Shown here: one piece after another, positions 55,146 through 63,997 of the stretch
Layout of the letters: every line of letters starts with the position of its first letter
Numbering within the stretch: the stretch's first letter is position 1
NCBI GenBank assembly: GCA_963800725.1
Contig: CAWDCE010000017.1
Coordinates: 666,184-730,183, forward strand
Source: Bog-473 sp963800725
Lineage (GTDB): Bacteria; Actinomycetota; Acidimicrobiia; Acidimicrobiales; RAAP-2
DNA: 64,000 bases
Direction of reading: 5' to 3'
Notes under the pieces: model-generated
Database searches by the model: none
What the model saw: the letters and a program-made list of their open reading frames with translations, nothing else
Told to the model about the DNA's origin: nothing
Program-made: the position numbers and the translations under genes

Positions 55146-56450
55146 ATGGGGACCAGGCAGGAGATTGGGCGCAGGGCCTGGGTGGGAATCGTTGGGTCGG
55201 CCTGCACTGTCCTGATTGCATCACTGTGCCTGTTCACGACAACCGCGTACGCCGCCAGCACCTCGGAAGCCCCAGGGGTCACTCCTCACTCCATCACCGT
55301 CGGCACCATTTCGACCCAAACGGGGCCCTTGGCCGGCAACTCTTCAGGGCTTATCTATGGCGAACGAGCGTATTTCGACTATCTCAACTCGATGGGTGGG
55401 ATCAACGGGCGAAAGATCAACTATCAGTACGCCCTTGATGACGGCGGGAATCCCACCCAGTTCTCGCAACTCGCCAGCAGCCTGATCAATCAAGATCACG
55501 TCTTCGCCGTCACTGGAGTTGCCACGCTCTTCTTCAGTCCCAATATTTTCGTGGAATCCAAGACCCCCACGTATGGCTATAACGTGACCGCCAATTGGGG
55601 GGGACCGAAGAACCTGTTCGCTGCTGGTGGATCTGTGCAATATCTCCCGACTTTGGCCCCCGATGTGGCCTATGTGGCTCGAGCGGCCAAAGCCACCAAG
55701 ATCGCGATGGTGGCCTACGGTGTCGCCGCTTCCGCCGCGGCGTGCCAGGTCACCGACAAGAGCTTGACGTCGGCGGGGTACAACGTCGTGTACACAGACT
55801 TCAAAGTCCCGTACCCGGGCACCACCGTGGCCACCGACGTGCAGCGCATGAAGCAAGCCGGCACCAACTTCGTCTTGTCGTGCATGGATGTGCAGGGCAA
55901 CGTCGAGTTGGCCCGCGCCATCAGCCAGTACGGCTTGAAGACAACTCAGCTGTGGCTCAGCGGCAACGACCAACCGACGCTTGATCAGAATCAGAGCCTC
56001 ATGCAAGGGGTCTACTTCTGGATCGCCCACGTGCCATTCACGGCGCCGACGACGCAGTATCCGGGCCTCAAGCTCTACCTGCGGGAAATGAACAAGTACG
56101 AGCCGACGCACACCTTGGATGAGGTGGCGATTCAAGGATGGGAATCAGCCGCGCTCTTCGCCGCCGGCGTCAAGGCCGCAGGCAACAATCTGACCCAGGC
56201 CAACGTCATCGATCAGACCAACAAGTTGACATCGTTCACTGCCGGGGGCTTGACGGTTCCAGTGAACTGGGCCGTCTCGGGCCATTCGGGGCACGCGCCG
56301 CCCTATTGTGGTGCGTTCATTCAGGTCAAGGGGGACAAGTACGTTCCCGCGCTGAACTCGGGGAAGAGCGTCTTCAACTGCTTTGGGTCAATCAACCCCA
56401 CGAAGGGCCCAGTGACCCCCCTTCCGCCCGGCACTCCGAACGCCACTTGA
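55146..56450 (+). CDS. Branched-chain-amino-acid-type ABC substrate-binding protein (orphan)
   Basis: 434 residues, ATG 55146 with GGGGGG three bases upstream. Signal peptide with WVGIVGSACTVLIASLCLFT then TTAYAAS. Periplasmic-binding fold type I: ITVGTISTQTGPLAGNSSGL, YFDYLNSMGGINGRKINYQY and DDGGNPTQFSQLASSLINQD. Four or five Cys, some likely paired. No permease or ATPase genes adjoin it. Ligand may be an amino acid, amide or aromatic compound. Confidence 0.86.
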   Translation: MGTRQEIGRRAWVGIVGSACTVLIASLCLFTTTAYAASTSEAPGVTPHSITVGTISTQTGPLAGNSSGLIYGERAYFDYLNSMGGINGRKINYQYALDDGGNPTQFSQLASSLINQDHVFAVTGVATLFFSPNIFVESKTPTYGYNVTANWGGPKNLFAAGGSVQYLPTLAPDVAYVARAAKATKIAMVAYGVAASAAACQVTDKSLTSAGYNVVYTDFKVPYPGTTVATDVQRMKQAGTNFVLSCMDVQGNVELARAISQYGLKTTQLWLSGNDQPTLDQNQSLMQGVYFWIAHVPFTAPTTQYPGLKLYLREMNKYEPTHTLDEVAIQGWESAALFAAGVKAAGNNLTQANVIDQTNKLTSFTAGGLTVPVNWAVSGHSGHAPPYCGAFIQVKGDKYVPALNSGKSVFNCFGSINPTKGPVTPLPPGTPNAT

Positions 56451-56581
56451 GGCAACGACATATCGATTCACCATTTCGGACGTGGTGTGAGATGTCATAT
56501 GAAGGCCAATCCCGAGAAGCTGAATGCGTGAGCGCTCGTTTCGATGAGAGAGGCACTTGGGGTACCAATCCAAAGCGCCGT

Positions 56582-57280
56582 TTAGGACGTGACCACTTCC
56601 GCCAGGGCGTTGCGATCGCAGAGTTGAATCGACCGCGGCGCCAGTGCGATCAATCCCTGTCTTTGGAAATTCTGAAGGCATGCATTGACCCGTTGGCGGC
56701 TGGCGCCGACCGCAGAGGCCAATTCCGCTTGAGTAATCCGCATGCCGGTCGAAGGCTGGGTCTCTCGTTCGAGCAGGTATTTCGCGACCCGCTGAGCCAG
56801 GGTCAAGAACACCAAGTCGGCGGCAGTATCTGTCGTGCTTCGCACCATGTTCGCCAGCTGCTGGAGCATGGCGACCGCGACAGCGGGGCGCTGCTCCACG
56901 AGGTTCATCACCACCATCCTCGGCAAAGTGAGCGCGGTACTCCGTTGCACTGCAACAACAGTGGCCGAGCGGGGAGCGTTGGAGAGGATGCCGAGTTCGC
57001 CGATGATCTTGCCGGGCAGAACTTTGGAGAAGACCAACTCGTTGCCTTCAGATGAGAACGTCGAGATCTTGAGACAGCCTGTCTTCAGGACGAGCATCGA
57101 ATCAGCTGGCTCGCCCCGGCAATACACCGTCTGACCTTTTTCGAACTTTCGCTCTAGGCAATGTTCAGCAAGACGAGAGCGATCTTCGGCGGGAAGGCTT
57201 CCCAGAATTTCTGAGTTCGCGAAGGGATCGAAGCTGCCACTCGGTGAAACCCGAGCGGAACTGGAACCATCAAGTGGCAC
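56582..57280 (-). CDS. Crp/Fnr-family transcription regulator
   Basis: 232 residues. Cyclic-nucleotide-binding-type barrel (SMLVLKTGCLKISTFSSEG, then LPGKIIGELGILSNAPRSAT), long dimer helix, and a C-terminal winged HTH (ITQAELASAVGASRQRVNAC, LQNFQRQGLIAL). The phosphate-cassette motif is GELGILSNAPRSA rather than the exact RSA-type cAMP motif with E-L and R-S, but it is close. No FNR-type Cys cluster at the N-terminus, so an O2-labile Fe-S cluster is unlikely. Possible operator at 57465-57480 upstream. Confidence 0.86.
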   Translation of the reverse strand: MPLDGSSSARVSPSGSFDPFANSEILGSLPAEDRSRLAEHCLERKFEKGQTVYCRGEPADSMLVLKTGCLKISTFSSEGNELVFSKVLPGKIIGELGILSNAPRSATVVAVQRSTALTLPRMVVMNLVEQRPAVAVAMLQQLANMVRSTTDTAADLVFLTLAQRVAKYLLERETQPSTGMRITQAELASAVGASRQRVNACLQNFQRQGLIALAPRSIQLCDRNALAEVVTS

Positions 57281-57694
57281 CCGCCCATTGTGACACCTCG
57301 GGACCGGCCGTCACCTGGACGAGGAGTCGTGCCGCGACACGTACGTCACCGATTGACACAGCCGCCACCTCTTCGCCAGCAGGGTCATCGGGCAACCGAT
57401 CGACGGGTGTGAAGTCTCAGGCTGAAGGGGTAACGAAAGTGGATCTGCCCGAATCTGTGGAGAGTGTCACCTTGGTGACAGACACTCGAGAGTCCTCAAC
57501 TCATACTCGCAAGAGTAGGGAGGGGCTAATCAATGGATCTGAAATGACCTCGGCTTGGCGCAGGGCCAAAAGTGGGTGTCAGCGAAAGAACCCGGTGTCG
57601 TGCCGAGTGACCTAACGAAAACAGACACAACTTTTGTCGCCTCCTCGAGCGCAGCAGAACAACCGGTAGATCAATTGAAACGAAAGGGAAGACC
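57281..57694. other. Divergent regulatory gap between two cNMP-domain genes
   Basis: 414 bp between the Crp-like regulator and the small cNMP-domain protein. It holds the inverted repeat at 57465-57480 and a small hairpin TACTC-GCAA-GAGTA at 57504-57517. Confidence 0.45.
57465..57480. promoter_or_regulatory. Crp-like inverted repeat
   Basis: TGTCACC-TT-GGTGACA: seven-base perfect arms with a two-base centre, close to the CRP/GlxR type TGTGA-N6-TCACA. It lies midway between two divergent genes for cyclic-nucleotide-domain proteins. Autoregulation by the 56582-57280 protein is inferred. Confidence 0.5.
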
Positions 57695-58202
57695 ATGAAG
57701 ATCGCCAAGTTGGACTTCGGGGGAGACGACCGATTGGCGATCCTTCGTGAAGTACCACTCTTCTCCGAGTGCACGAATGCTGAGCTCAAACTTGTCCGCT
57801 CCCAGATGACATCGATCGAACGAGAAGCCGGGGCAGTGCTGATTGAAGAGGGAGCGCCCGGATCAGAATTCTTCGTCATCTTGAATGGATCGGCGTCGGT
57901 GTGGCGCGACGGGAGGCTTCTCGACCACCTTGTCGCCGGATCATTTTTCGGTGAGATTTCATTGCTTGACGGAAAACTCCGAACGGCCACGGTCCGGGCC
58001 GAGTCACCGATCCAGCTGCTTGTCCTCGCCCGGGGCGAATTCAAGACGCTCAACTCGTCGATTCCGTCTCTCACTCGACGAATTTCAGGCCGAGCTCGGG
58101 ACACGACTCCGAAAGACTGATGAGGCCTTGGATACCGGATTCCTCATCGGTGATGCCGAGAATCGAGCAACCGTGTTGGACCACGGCAACGGACCTTGGT
58201 AG
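57695..58202 (+). CDS. Single cyclic-nucleotide-binding-domain protein (one frameshift)
   Basis: About 169 residues: LAILREVPLFSECTNAELKL, VLIEEGAPGSEFFVILNGSA, then LVAGSFFGEISLLDGKLRTA with TVRAESPIQLLVLARGEF. A shift near 58062-58078 ends the first frame at 58120; the second continues LDEFQAELGTRLRKTDEALD and ends at 58202. There is no DNA-binding domain, so it is a sensor or regulatory subunit rather than a transcription factor. ATG 57695 with AAAGGGAAG nearby. Divergent from the Crp-like gene. Confidence 0.8.
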
Positions 58203-58591
58203 TTGGCGAATGCGACCGTATCGATGACACGACCGACTCAGACGAGACAGGCGATCATTGCCGCTCGCTCCTTCACCCGCTCGGGGTCCGTGGGCAAACC
58301 CCACCCGGCCTCACGGCCCCGAGCGGGATGAACCGAATTTCAGGGACTTGACGCGAGTCCTTCCGACGCCAAATCCCACAAGCAATCGAGCTGGTGTGCC
58401 GGTGCGGTGAGCATTCAGGCCCACTTGGCCCCGAGCCGAGGCGCGGTACCGGCGGGTTCGTCGATTTGGCGGGTCCTCAACCGGCGAGTCTGTGTCATCT
58501 TTGAGCTTCGCAACCGCTGTTTATACGACACATCGCCGCTGCATACGTGCCGGGACAACTCCGGCGCGGTCCGGGAAGACGAGGGGGCGAG
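58203..58591. other. Intergenic stretch without supported gene
   Basis: About 390 bp; nothing recognised. Confidence 0.4.
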
Positions 58592-59125
58592 ATGTGCGGA
58601 CCAGAAGGGCTCGAAAGGCTTGTTGCTCTGCGCGACCGGAACGTCCTGAGCGAAGAGGGGTTTCAATCCGAGAAGGCTCGCGTGCTCCCCCTGCCTGCAG
58701 CGGCTGAAGGGTCTCCAGTGACGCAGCCTCCGACTGGGTCGCCGCCGCCCCTGCCACCTGGCATCTCGGGGAACCGACTTCGCCGGGTTGGTCGCGAGGC
58801 CCCGGGAGCACCGGCGCCTGCAACCCATTCGCCCGCAGCCTTCGGCGGCGAGGGTGGGCACACGCACGGGGGTCGTGTCTGGTGGGCTGCCGACAAAACC
58901 CACTGGACTGGGCTCGGACATTGGATGCAAAGGCCACTTCCCACGCTAACAGTTCGGATTTCCCACCTCCCTGGTCAGGGCCTATTTAGCTGGGTACGTA
59001 GTGCGGGTCTTCTTGGCGAGCGAAAGGACTTCCATTTCTTGAATCGATGCTCTGTGACCAAGGAGTGGTCCGAATTCCGCCAACGCCGGCATTGCCGAAC
59101 CCATTGGTCTCCAACCTCAATGTGA
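58592..59125 (+). pseudogene. SHOCT-domain fragment
   Basis: ATG 58592 gives MCGPEGLERLVALRDRNVLS then EEGFQSEKARVL, a SHOCT motif (a ~30-residue helical hairpin usually at protein C-termini), followed by a Pro-rich stretch. From about 58884 the frame runs into the first ~105-bp direct repeat, so residues after ~97 are probably not native. No upstream domain in frame. Likely a truncated gene. Confidence 0.4.
58884..58985 (+). repeat. Direct repeat copy 1 (imperfect, ~102 bp)
   Basis: Conserved 5' block GGGCTGCCGACAAAACCCAC and conserved 3' block beginning TCGGATTTCCCACCTCC and ending GTCAGGGCCTAT, with a variable centre of about 50 bp. Pairs with 62034-62138 in the same orientation. Confidence 0.7.
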
Positions 59126-59169
59126 CAGCCAGGTATTCTCGGTCAAGACAAAAAGGAACGTGCCATTCG

Positions 59170-60385
59170 ATGACCGTAAACGACACTTCGGCCCTAGCCG
59201 ATGAAATTGATGCCAAGAAAGCCACGGCCAAGAAAGCCACGGCCAAGAAAGCCACGGCCAAGAAAGCCACGGCCAAGAAAGCCACGGCCAAGAAAGCCAC
59301 GGCCAAGAAAGCCACGGCCAAGAAAGCCACGGCCAAGAAAGCCACGGCCAAGAAAGCCACGGCCAAGAAAGCCACGGCCAAGAAAGCCACGGCCAAGAAT
59401 AAGCCATCGCAGACTTCCCAGGCAAAGTTCCCTCGTCATTCGGTTGAGAAGGCTCTCAGGATCCCGAAAGCAATCATCGATCAAAATGCGGGTAAGGCCA
59501 GCACGGCTTCTGAGGCAGCGAAATGGACCACGGGTGGGTCGGCCAACGGTCCTTTCCGTGTCGAGCTGTCATCCGCCAAAAAGTACGGATTCCTGGGAAC
59601 TGAAGGCGTCAAGGTTGTGCCGTCCGACCGAGCACGCAGATCCTGTACCCCCAGTCAGAAACAGATCGAATTGAAGGACTACGTGAAGCTGTTCTTGGGG
59701 CGCCTGATCTCAGAGGTATACGCCCACTACCGGGGCGAAAATTTGCCTGACAATAAATCTTCACCAATGCATTCCGCGACACCTTCAATATTCCATCGGA
59801 CAAGATTGACGAATTTGTTGAGATCTTCGATGAATCGATGCGCTCGGCTGAACTCCTCGATGTGTCAGGTGAGCGTCCGCCTGATCGACATCGGCAGGAC
59901 GAATCAACTCGGGATTCGGAGCGCATTCCGAACCAAGAAGGTCAGCGTCCCAGCGGGGGCGACCTGTTTTCGTTATGCAGCCGTTCGGCGGCCATCTCGG
60001 GATGCTTACGACACGATATTTAAGCCGGCGATCGAGCAAACGGGTCTTGTCCCGATCAGGGCTGACGATGAGATCTTCGCCACCGGCAAGATCATGGACC
60101 AGGTATCGCCGCGAGCATCCGCCAGGCAGCTGTTTTGGTGGCGGAGCTAACTTCGAAAAATCCCAACGTGTTCTACGAGCTGGGCCTCGCACATGCTCGA
60201 GAAACCAGTCATCCTCGTGTCCTCTGACTGAGGAGGATGTACCGTTCGATCTACGACACATCAGAGTGATCTTGTACGATCAAAACGATCCATTTTGGGG
60301 CCAGAAGCTGGTCGATAAAATTGCCGACAACATTAAGTCTGCTTTGGTCAATCCAGAGGATGCCATTTTCAGGGTTGAGGACTGA
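59170..60385 (+). pseudogene. AKKAT-repeat basic tail + winged-helix-like + TIR/NDT-like protein (many frameshifts)
   Basis: ATG 59170 (MTVNDTSALADEIDAKK), then twelve AKKAT repeats of histone-H1 type, then HSVEKALRIPKAIIDQNAGK and GPFRVELSSAKKYGFLGTEG, a winged-helix-like segment resembling DUF5343. Across several indels it continues ILYPQSETDRIEGLREAVLG, VYAHYRGENLPDN and DKIDEFVEIFDESMRSAELL. The last third is AYDTIFKPAIEQTGLVPIRA, DDEIFATGKIMDQV, then IRQAAVLVAELTSKNPNVFY with ELGLAHA, and EEDVPFDLRHIRVILYDQND, typical of nucleoside deoxyribosyltransferase-like/TIR-like domains in stress and defence proteins. At least seven shifts between 59630 and 60235. About 400 residues when joined. 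Confidence 0.65.
59212..59391 (+). repeat. Tandem repeat, 12 copies of a 15-bp unit
   Basis: Twelve exact copies of GCCAAGAAAGCCACG, each encoding AKKAT, ending in a variant GCCAAGAAT. Exact copies suggest recent expansion or polymerase slippage; the copy number may vary between strains and is hard to assemble. Confidence 0.9.
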
Positions 60386-60696
60386 CACTGCTTTCGAGCA
60401 AGGAGTCGATGCCAGTAATCCGTCTTATTATTTAGTATTGAATCCTGAAGCGATTAGCCATAGCGGACCTCTGGTTCAAATGACGGACTGCATTGGACCC
60501 TTCGTTATTCGGCTCCTTCGCAAGCGTCCACGAAGGCTCCAGAAGGCCGTGCACATTTGGGGGAATCGTCAAATTGGCTTGGTGTCGTGCTCTGGTCAGC
60601 ATGAACCTATCGGTGGACTATGGCGTATTCTCCCGTTCGCAACGGATTAGCGAGGATGTCCGCTTGTTCGTTGAAATGGTGGGATGAATCGTAAAT
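60386..60696. other. AT-richer stretch, no gene recognised
   Basis: About 310 bp between the TIR/NDT-like gene and the IS element. Two overlapping frames (NPSYYLVLNPEAISHS; ISEDVRLFVEMVG) might be parts of one frameshifted gene, but no family was recognised. Base composition is visibly lower in GC than the rest of the window. Confidence 0.3.
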
Positions 60697-60761
60697 GGGT
60701 CTGCAGTGAGTTTGGTTGACATTCTTAAAGTGGGACTGAGTCCCGCGAAAGGATGGAAGCC

Positions 60762-61046
60762 ATGCCCAAAGAGGTTCCCGCCCGAGTTCAAGGCGGACGT
60801 CGTCCGAGTCGCCCGCAGAGGTGATCTGAGCGTCGCCGAAGTGGCGGCCGATTTCGATATCTCGGTCCAGTCGGTCCAGCGCTGGAAGCGCCAGGCGGAC
60901 ATTGACGAGGGGATCAAAGACGGGCTGACGAGCGCGAGCAGGCCGATGCGGTCCGCATGCGCCGTGAGATCCGACGTCTCGAGATGGAGAACGAGATCCT
61001 CCGGCGTGCCGCCGCGTACTTCGCCAAGGAGTCGCTCCCAAAATGA
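60762..61046 (+). pseudogene. IS3-family OrfA (HTH protein, two compensating indels)
   Basis: 94 residues when repaired. AAAGGA eight bases before ATG 60762. FPPEFKADVVRVARRGDLSV and AEVAADFDISVQSVQRWKRQ form the HTH; after a shift near 60935, EQADAVRMRREIRRLEMENE with ILRRAAAYFAKESLPK forms the leucine-zipper-like helix. An extra A near 60768 breaks the first codons. It ends in TGA at 61044-61046, overlapping the orfB ATG (ATGA), as usual for IS3 elements with programmed -1 frameshifting. Confidence 0.8.
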
Positions 61047-61917
61047 TGTACCCGCTGGTCCAAGATCTGGCCGCCAAAGGATTCCCGGTGCGGCTGACCT
61101 GCGGGTGTCGGCTTCTCCACCAGGCCTTCTACAAGTGGCAGGCCAATCCCATCTGCAACGCGGACTTCGACGACGCCCACCTCGTCAACGCCATAATCGA
61201 CATCCACTCAGACGATCCCGAGTTCGGTTATCGGTTCATCTCCGACGAGCTCGAACGATCCGGACACGAGGTCGGCGAGGGACGGGTGCAGCGACTGTGC
61301 CGGGAGCACAAGATCTGGTCCACCACCACCAAGAAGGGCCGACGTTCGAGCGGGAAGACCCCGGTCCGGCCGTCCACGACGATCTGGTCAACCGGGACTT
61401 CAGCGCCCCGGCCCCCAACGTCACTGGCTGACCGACATCACCGAACATCCGACGAGCGAAGGCAAGCTTTACGCCTGCTGCATCAAGGACGTCTTCTCGA
61501 ACCGGATCGTCGGCTACTCGATCGACGAGCGGATGACGGCGGATCTGGCCACGGCTGCTCTCCGCTCGGCAGTGGCCCGGCGCCAACCTCGAGGCACGGT
61601 GATCGTCCACTCCGACAGGGGCGGCCAGTTTCGTTCTCGAAAATTCCGAGCAGTCCTCAAGGCCAACGACCTTGACCGGGTCGATGGGACGAGTCTCTTC
61701 GGCCGGCGACAACGGAGCGATGGAGTCGTTCTACTCCTTGCTGCAGAAGAACGTCCTCAACCGGCGACGTTGGAGGACCCACAACGAGCTCGCCTACGAG
61801 ATCATCTACTGGATTGAGCACACCTACAACCGCCGCCGGCGTCAAGGCGGACTCGGCCGGCTCAGCCCCGTTGAGTTCGAACTCGCCTTCACCGACCAAG
61901 TCGCTAACGTTGCCTGA
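61043..61917 (+). pseudogene. IS3-family OrfB transposase, DDE (frameshifted)
   Basis: Integrase-core transposase. Starts MMYPLVQDLAAKGFPVRLTC, then DDPEFGYRFISDELERSGHE. After two or more shifts (around 61360-61430 and 61675) the DDE triad appears as WLTDITEHPTSEGKLY, VHSDRGGQFRSRKFRAV and GAMESFYSLLQKNVLNRRRW, closing with IEHTYNRRRRQGGLGRLSPV. About 290 residues. The shifts would inactivate it unless they are assembly errors. Confidence 0.8.
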
Positions 61918-62033
61918 GAACAAAACCACCGTCAACCAAACTCACTGCAGACCCTTCAGTTCCTTGACCTGACGTTTCCGACTTCATGTCGGTCCAAACT
62001 CATCAGCTCCCTGGAAAGCCGAGTGCCATTGCA

Positions 62034-62138
62034 GGGCTACCGACAAAACCCACCGTGGGCAGGCACGATGGCCAGGACTTAATGAGCTATTTTCCAAGCT
62101 AAGGCCTCGGATTTCCCACCTTCCAGGTCAGGGCTTAT
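62034..62138 (+). repeat. Direct repeat copy 2 (imperfect, ~105 bp)
   Basis: 5' block GGGCTACCGACAAAACCCAC and 3' block beginning TCGGATTTCCCACCTTCC and ending GTCAGGGCTTAT match copy 1 at 58884 at all but a few bases, with a diverged centre. Same orientation; 3.05 kb between the copies. Confidence 0.7.
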
Positions 62139-62519
62139 GTGATCGGTCACGCGTTTCGAGGACCCCGCAAAGTGGGCCGAGCCCTTTGAATCAGTAGCCG
62201 GCGAATCCAAACGCTGGGAAGTGACTTTAAGGTGCACAAGTACTCCACGGTGTTGTTCGAAAAGTCTGGTGAAGAGTGTGGCTTCCGATTTCGGTTAATG
62301 GACATCGAGGCACGTGAAGCTCGATCTCCAGCGCGAACAATGACGGACACGTCAGGACGAAGCATGACGGCCCCTATGAGACCCAATCGCATGCCCGAGG
62401 GAACAAGTAACAGGAGGAGCTTTTCGAATATAGAGTCTTGGCGGCAACGACGGGTTCTGGTGCACGAGCGAGCCGGGAATTCCGTGCCAGGGGAGATGGG
62501 CGCCAAGCTCAACGGGGGC
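62139..62519. other. Intergenic stretch without supported gene
   Basis: About 380 bp between the repeat and the hydrolase. Frames on both strands lack family wording. Confidence 0.35.
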
Positions 62520-63997
62520 ATCGACAGTAACGGTCACGAGCTGGCGGGGGTTGATCGCCACCGTCCTTCTGGGCATTGCCGGCGGTTCCGTCGGTCCAAC
62601 GGCGGCGGGAGAACGTTTCGCCCTCGATCTACCAAGCCACCGCTGACTTCACCGGTCCGATCACCACCGGAAGACGTCATCGAACCGCTCAGTGCGAATC
62701 CCCTGCAACTCGCCGCCAACGGCTATATCGAACAGGAGTTCTTCGCCGCCGGGATCGCCACTGCGTTCACGGCGAAGTCGAGCCGAGCAACGGGCGGTTG
62801 ACTGTCGTGCCCGGAACCAAGGCGTCCTACAGGACCCGGATCTTGGTCCGTAGGGCGGAAATTCCGGCTCATTTCAACGGCAATGTCGTGGTTGAGTGGA
62901 TGAACGTATCGGCCGGCGAGTCGGCTCCGGATTGGGACTACCTCAATCCGGAATTGATGCGGGCGGGCTATGCCTACGTGGCGGTATCGGTCCAACATCT
63001 TGGAGTGGACGGTGGCGCGCCGATCCTCGGTACCCCTGGCGGCAGCGGCAAGGACCAGCCGCGAGCGGCGGCCTGGTTGGATCCGAACCGGCCCGATACG
63101 CAACGCTCCACCAACCTGGCGATCAGTATGCCCTGGACATCTACGCCCAGATCGGTCAAGCCCTGCGCAATCCCAAGGACAATGTCTGGGCACACTGCAC
63201 CCAAAGCACATCTTGGCACTGGGTGAATCCCAATCGGCCTTCTATCTGACGACCTACGCCGACGCACTCCAGCCTCTCACGCATACGTTCGACGGCATCT
63301 TCATCCACAGTCGAGGTGGCACCGGCGCGTCGCTAAGCGGTGCCACCATCACCGGCAAGCAGCAGGGCCCGAACAACCTGCGTATGCCACACACCGACCT
63401 CAATGTGCCGGTGTTCATGTTCGAGACGCAGACCGATCTCATAGAACTCGGCTACGCCGCGGCCCAACAACCCAACACTTCGAGCATTCGCACGTGGGAG
63501 GTAGCTGGCACGTCTCATGCCGATGCCTACGAGGTCGGCGGATATGCAAGCAGCCTCGGCTGCACCACGCGGGTCGATGAGGGCCCACAGCACACAGTCG
63601 TCCAAGCGGCCTTCGCTGCATTCACGAAGTGGGTGGACAGCGGCACGCCACCGCCCAGCCCAACTCCGTTCAACTCGACGACATAACCACCAGCCACTTT
63701 GGCCCTGGACGGCCACGGCAACGTCATCGGCGGAGTACGGACACCCGCCGTCGATGTCCCGGTGTCCACCCTCGGCGAGAGCGGCGCCAGGCTGGGGCCA
63801 GCGAGCTCTGCGCGTTGTTGGGGTCCGCCGTTCCCTTCAGCCCGAGCACGTTGACGAGCCTGTACAAGACCAAGAGCAACTATCTGTTCGTCCTACACGG
63901 CAAGCTTGGACAAGGCCATCAAGGGTGGAATATCCTTCCGGCAGATCGGGCGTCGCTCCTGGCCCAGGCTGAACGGGTCCAGATCTCCTCGCAATAA
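62520..63997 (+). pseudogene. Secreted alpha/beta-hydrolase domain protein (several frameshifts)
   Basis: Pieces in three frames line up as one protein of about 490 residues. Signal peptide WRGLIATVLLGIAGGSVGPT; EPSNGRLTVVPGTKASYRTR; HFNGNVVVEWMNVSAGESAP with DWDYLNPELMRAGYAYVAVS; DQYALDIYAQIGQALRNPKD; then GTLHPKHILALGESQSAFYL with the nucleophile Ser in GESQS; ETQTDLIEL with a candidate Asp; and VAGTSHADAYEVGG with the catalytic His. After a break near 63686 the end reads LTSLYKTKSNYLFVLHGKLG. It resembles the alpha/beta hydrolase domain family of PF20091 type. Esterase or lactonase activity is likely; substrate unknown. Confidence 0.72.

Larger units (their letters stand above)
60697..61954 (+). 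mobile_element. IS3-family insertion sequence, complete ends
   Basis: 1258 bp bounded by perfect 24-bp terminal inverted repeats (60697-60720 and 61931-61954) beginning GGGTCTGCAGTGAG. It contains orfA and orfB of IS3 type. The flanking bases (AAT on the left, TTC on the right) show no target duplication. Confidence 0.9.

Noticed and set aside
55344..56135. Minus-strand open frame opposite the substrate-binding protein
   Set aside because: Shadow of a strongly supported secreted binding protein.
59212..59391. CRISPR-like array
   Set aside because: The units are contiguous 15-bp tandem copies without spacers and lie inside a coding frame.
59197..59425. Minus-strand open frames with highly repetitive translations (Trp/Leu/Ser/Pro and Gly/Arg/Phe/Leu repeats)
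   Set aside because: They are reverse readings of the 15-bp tandem repeat that encodes AKKAT on the plus strand.
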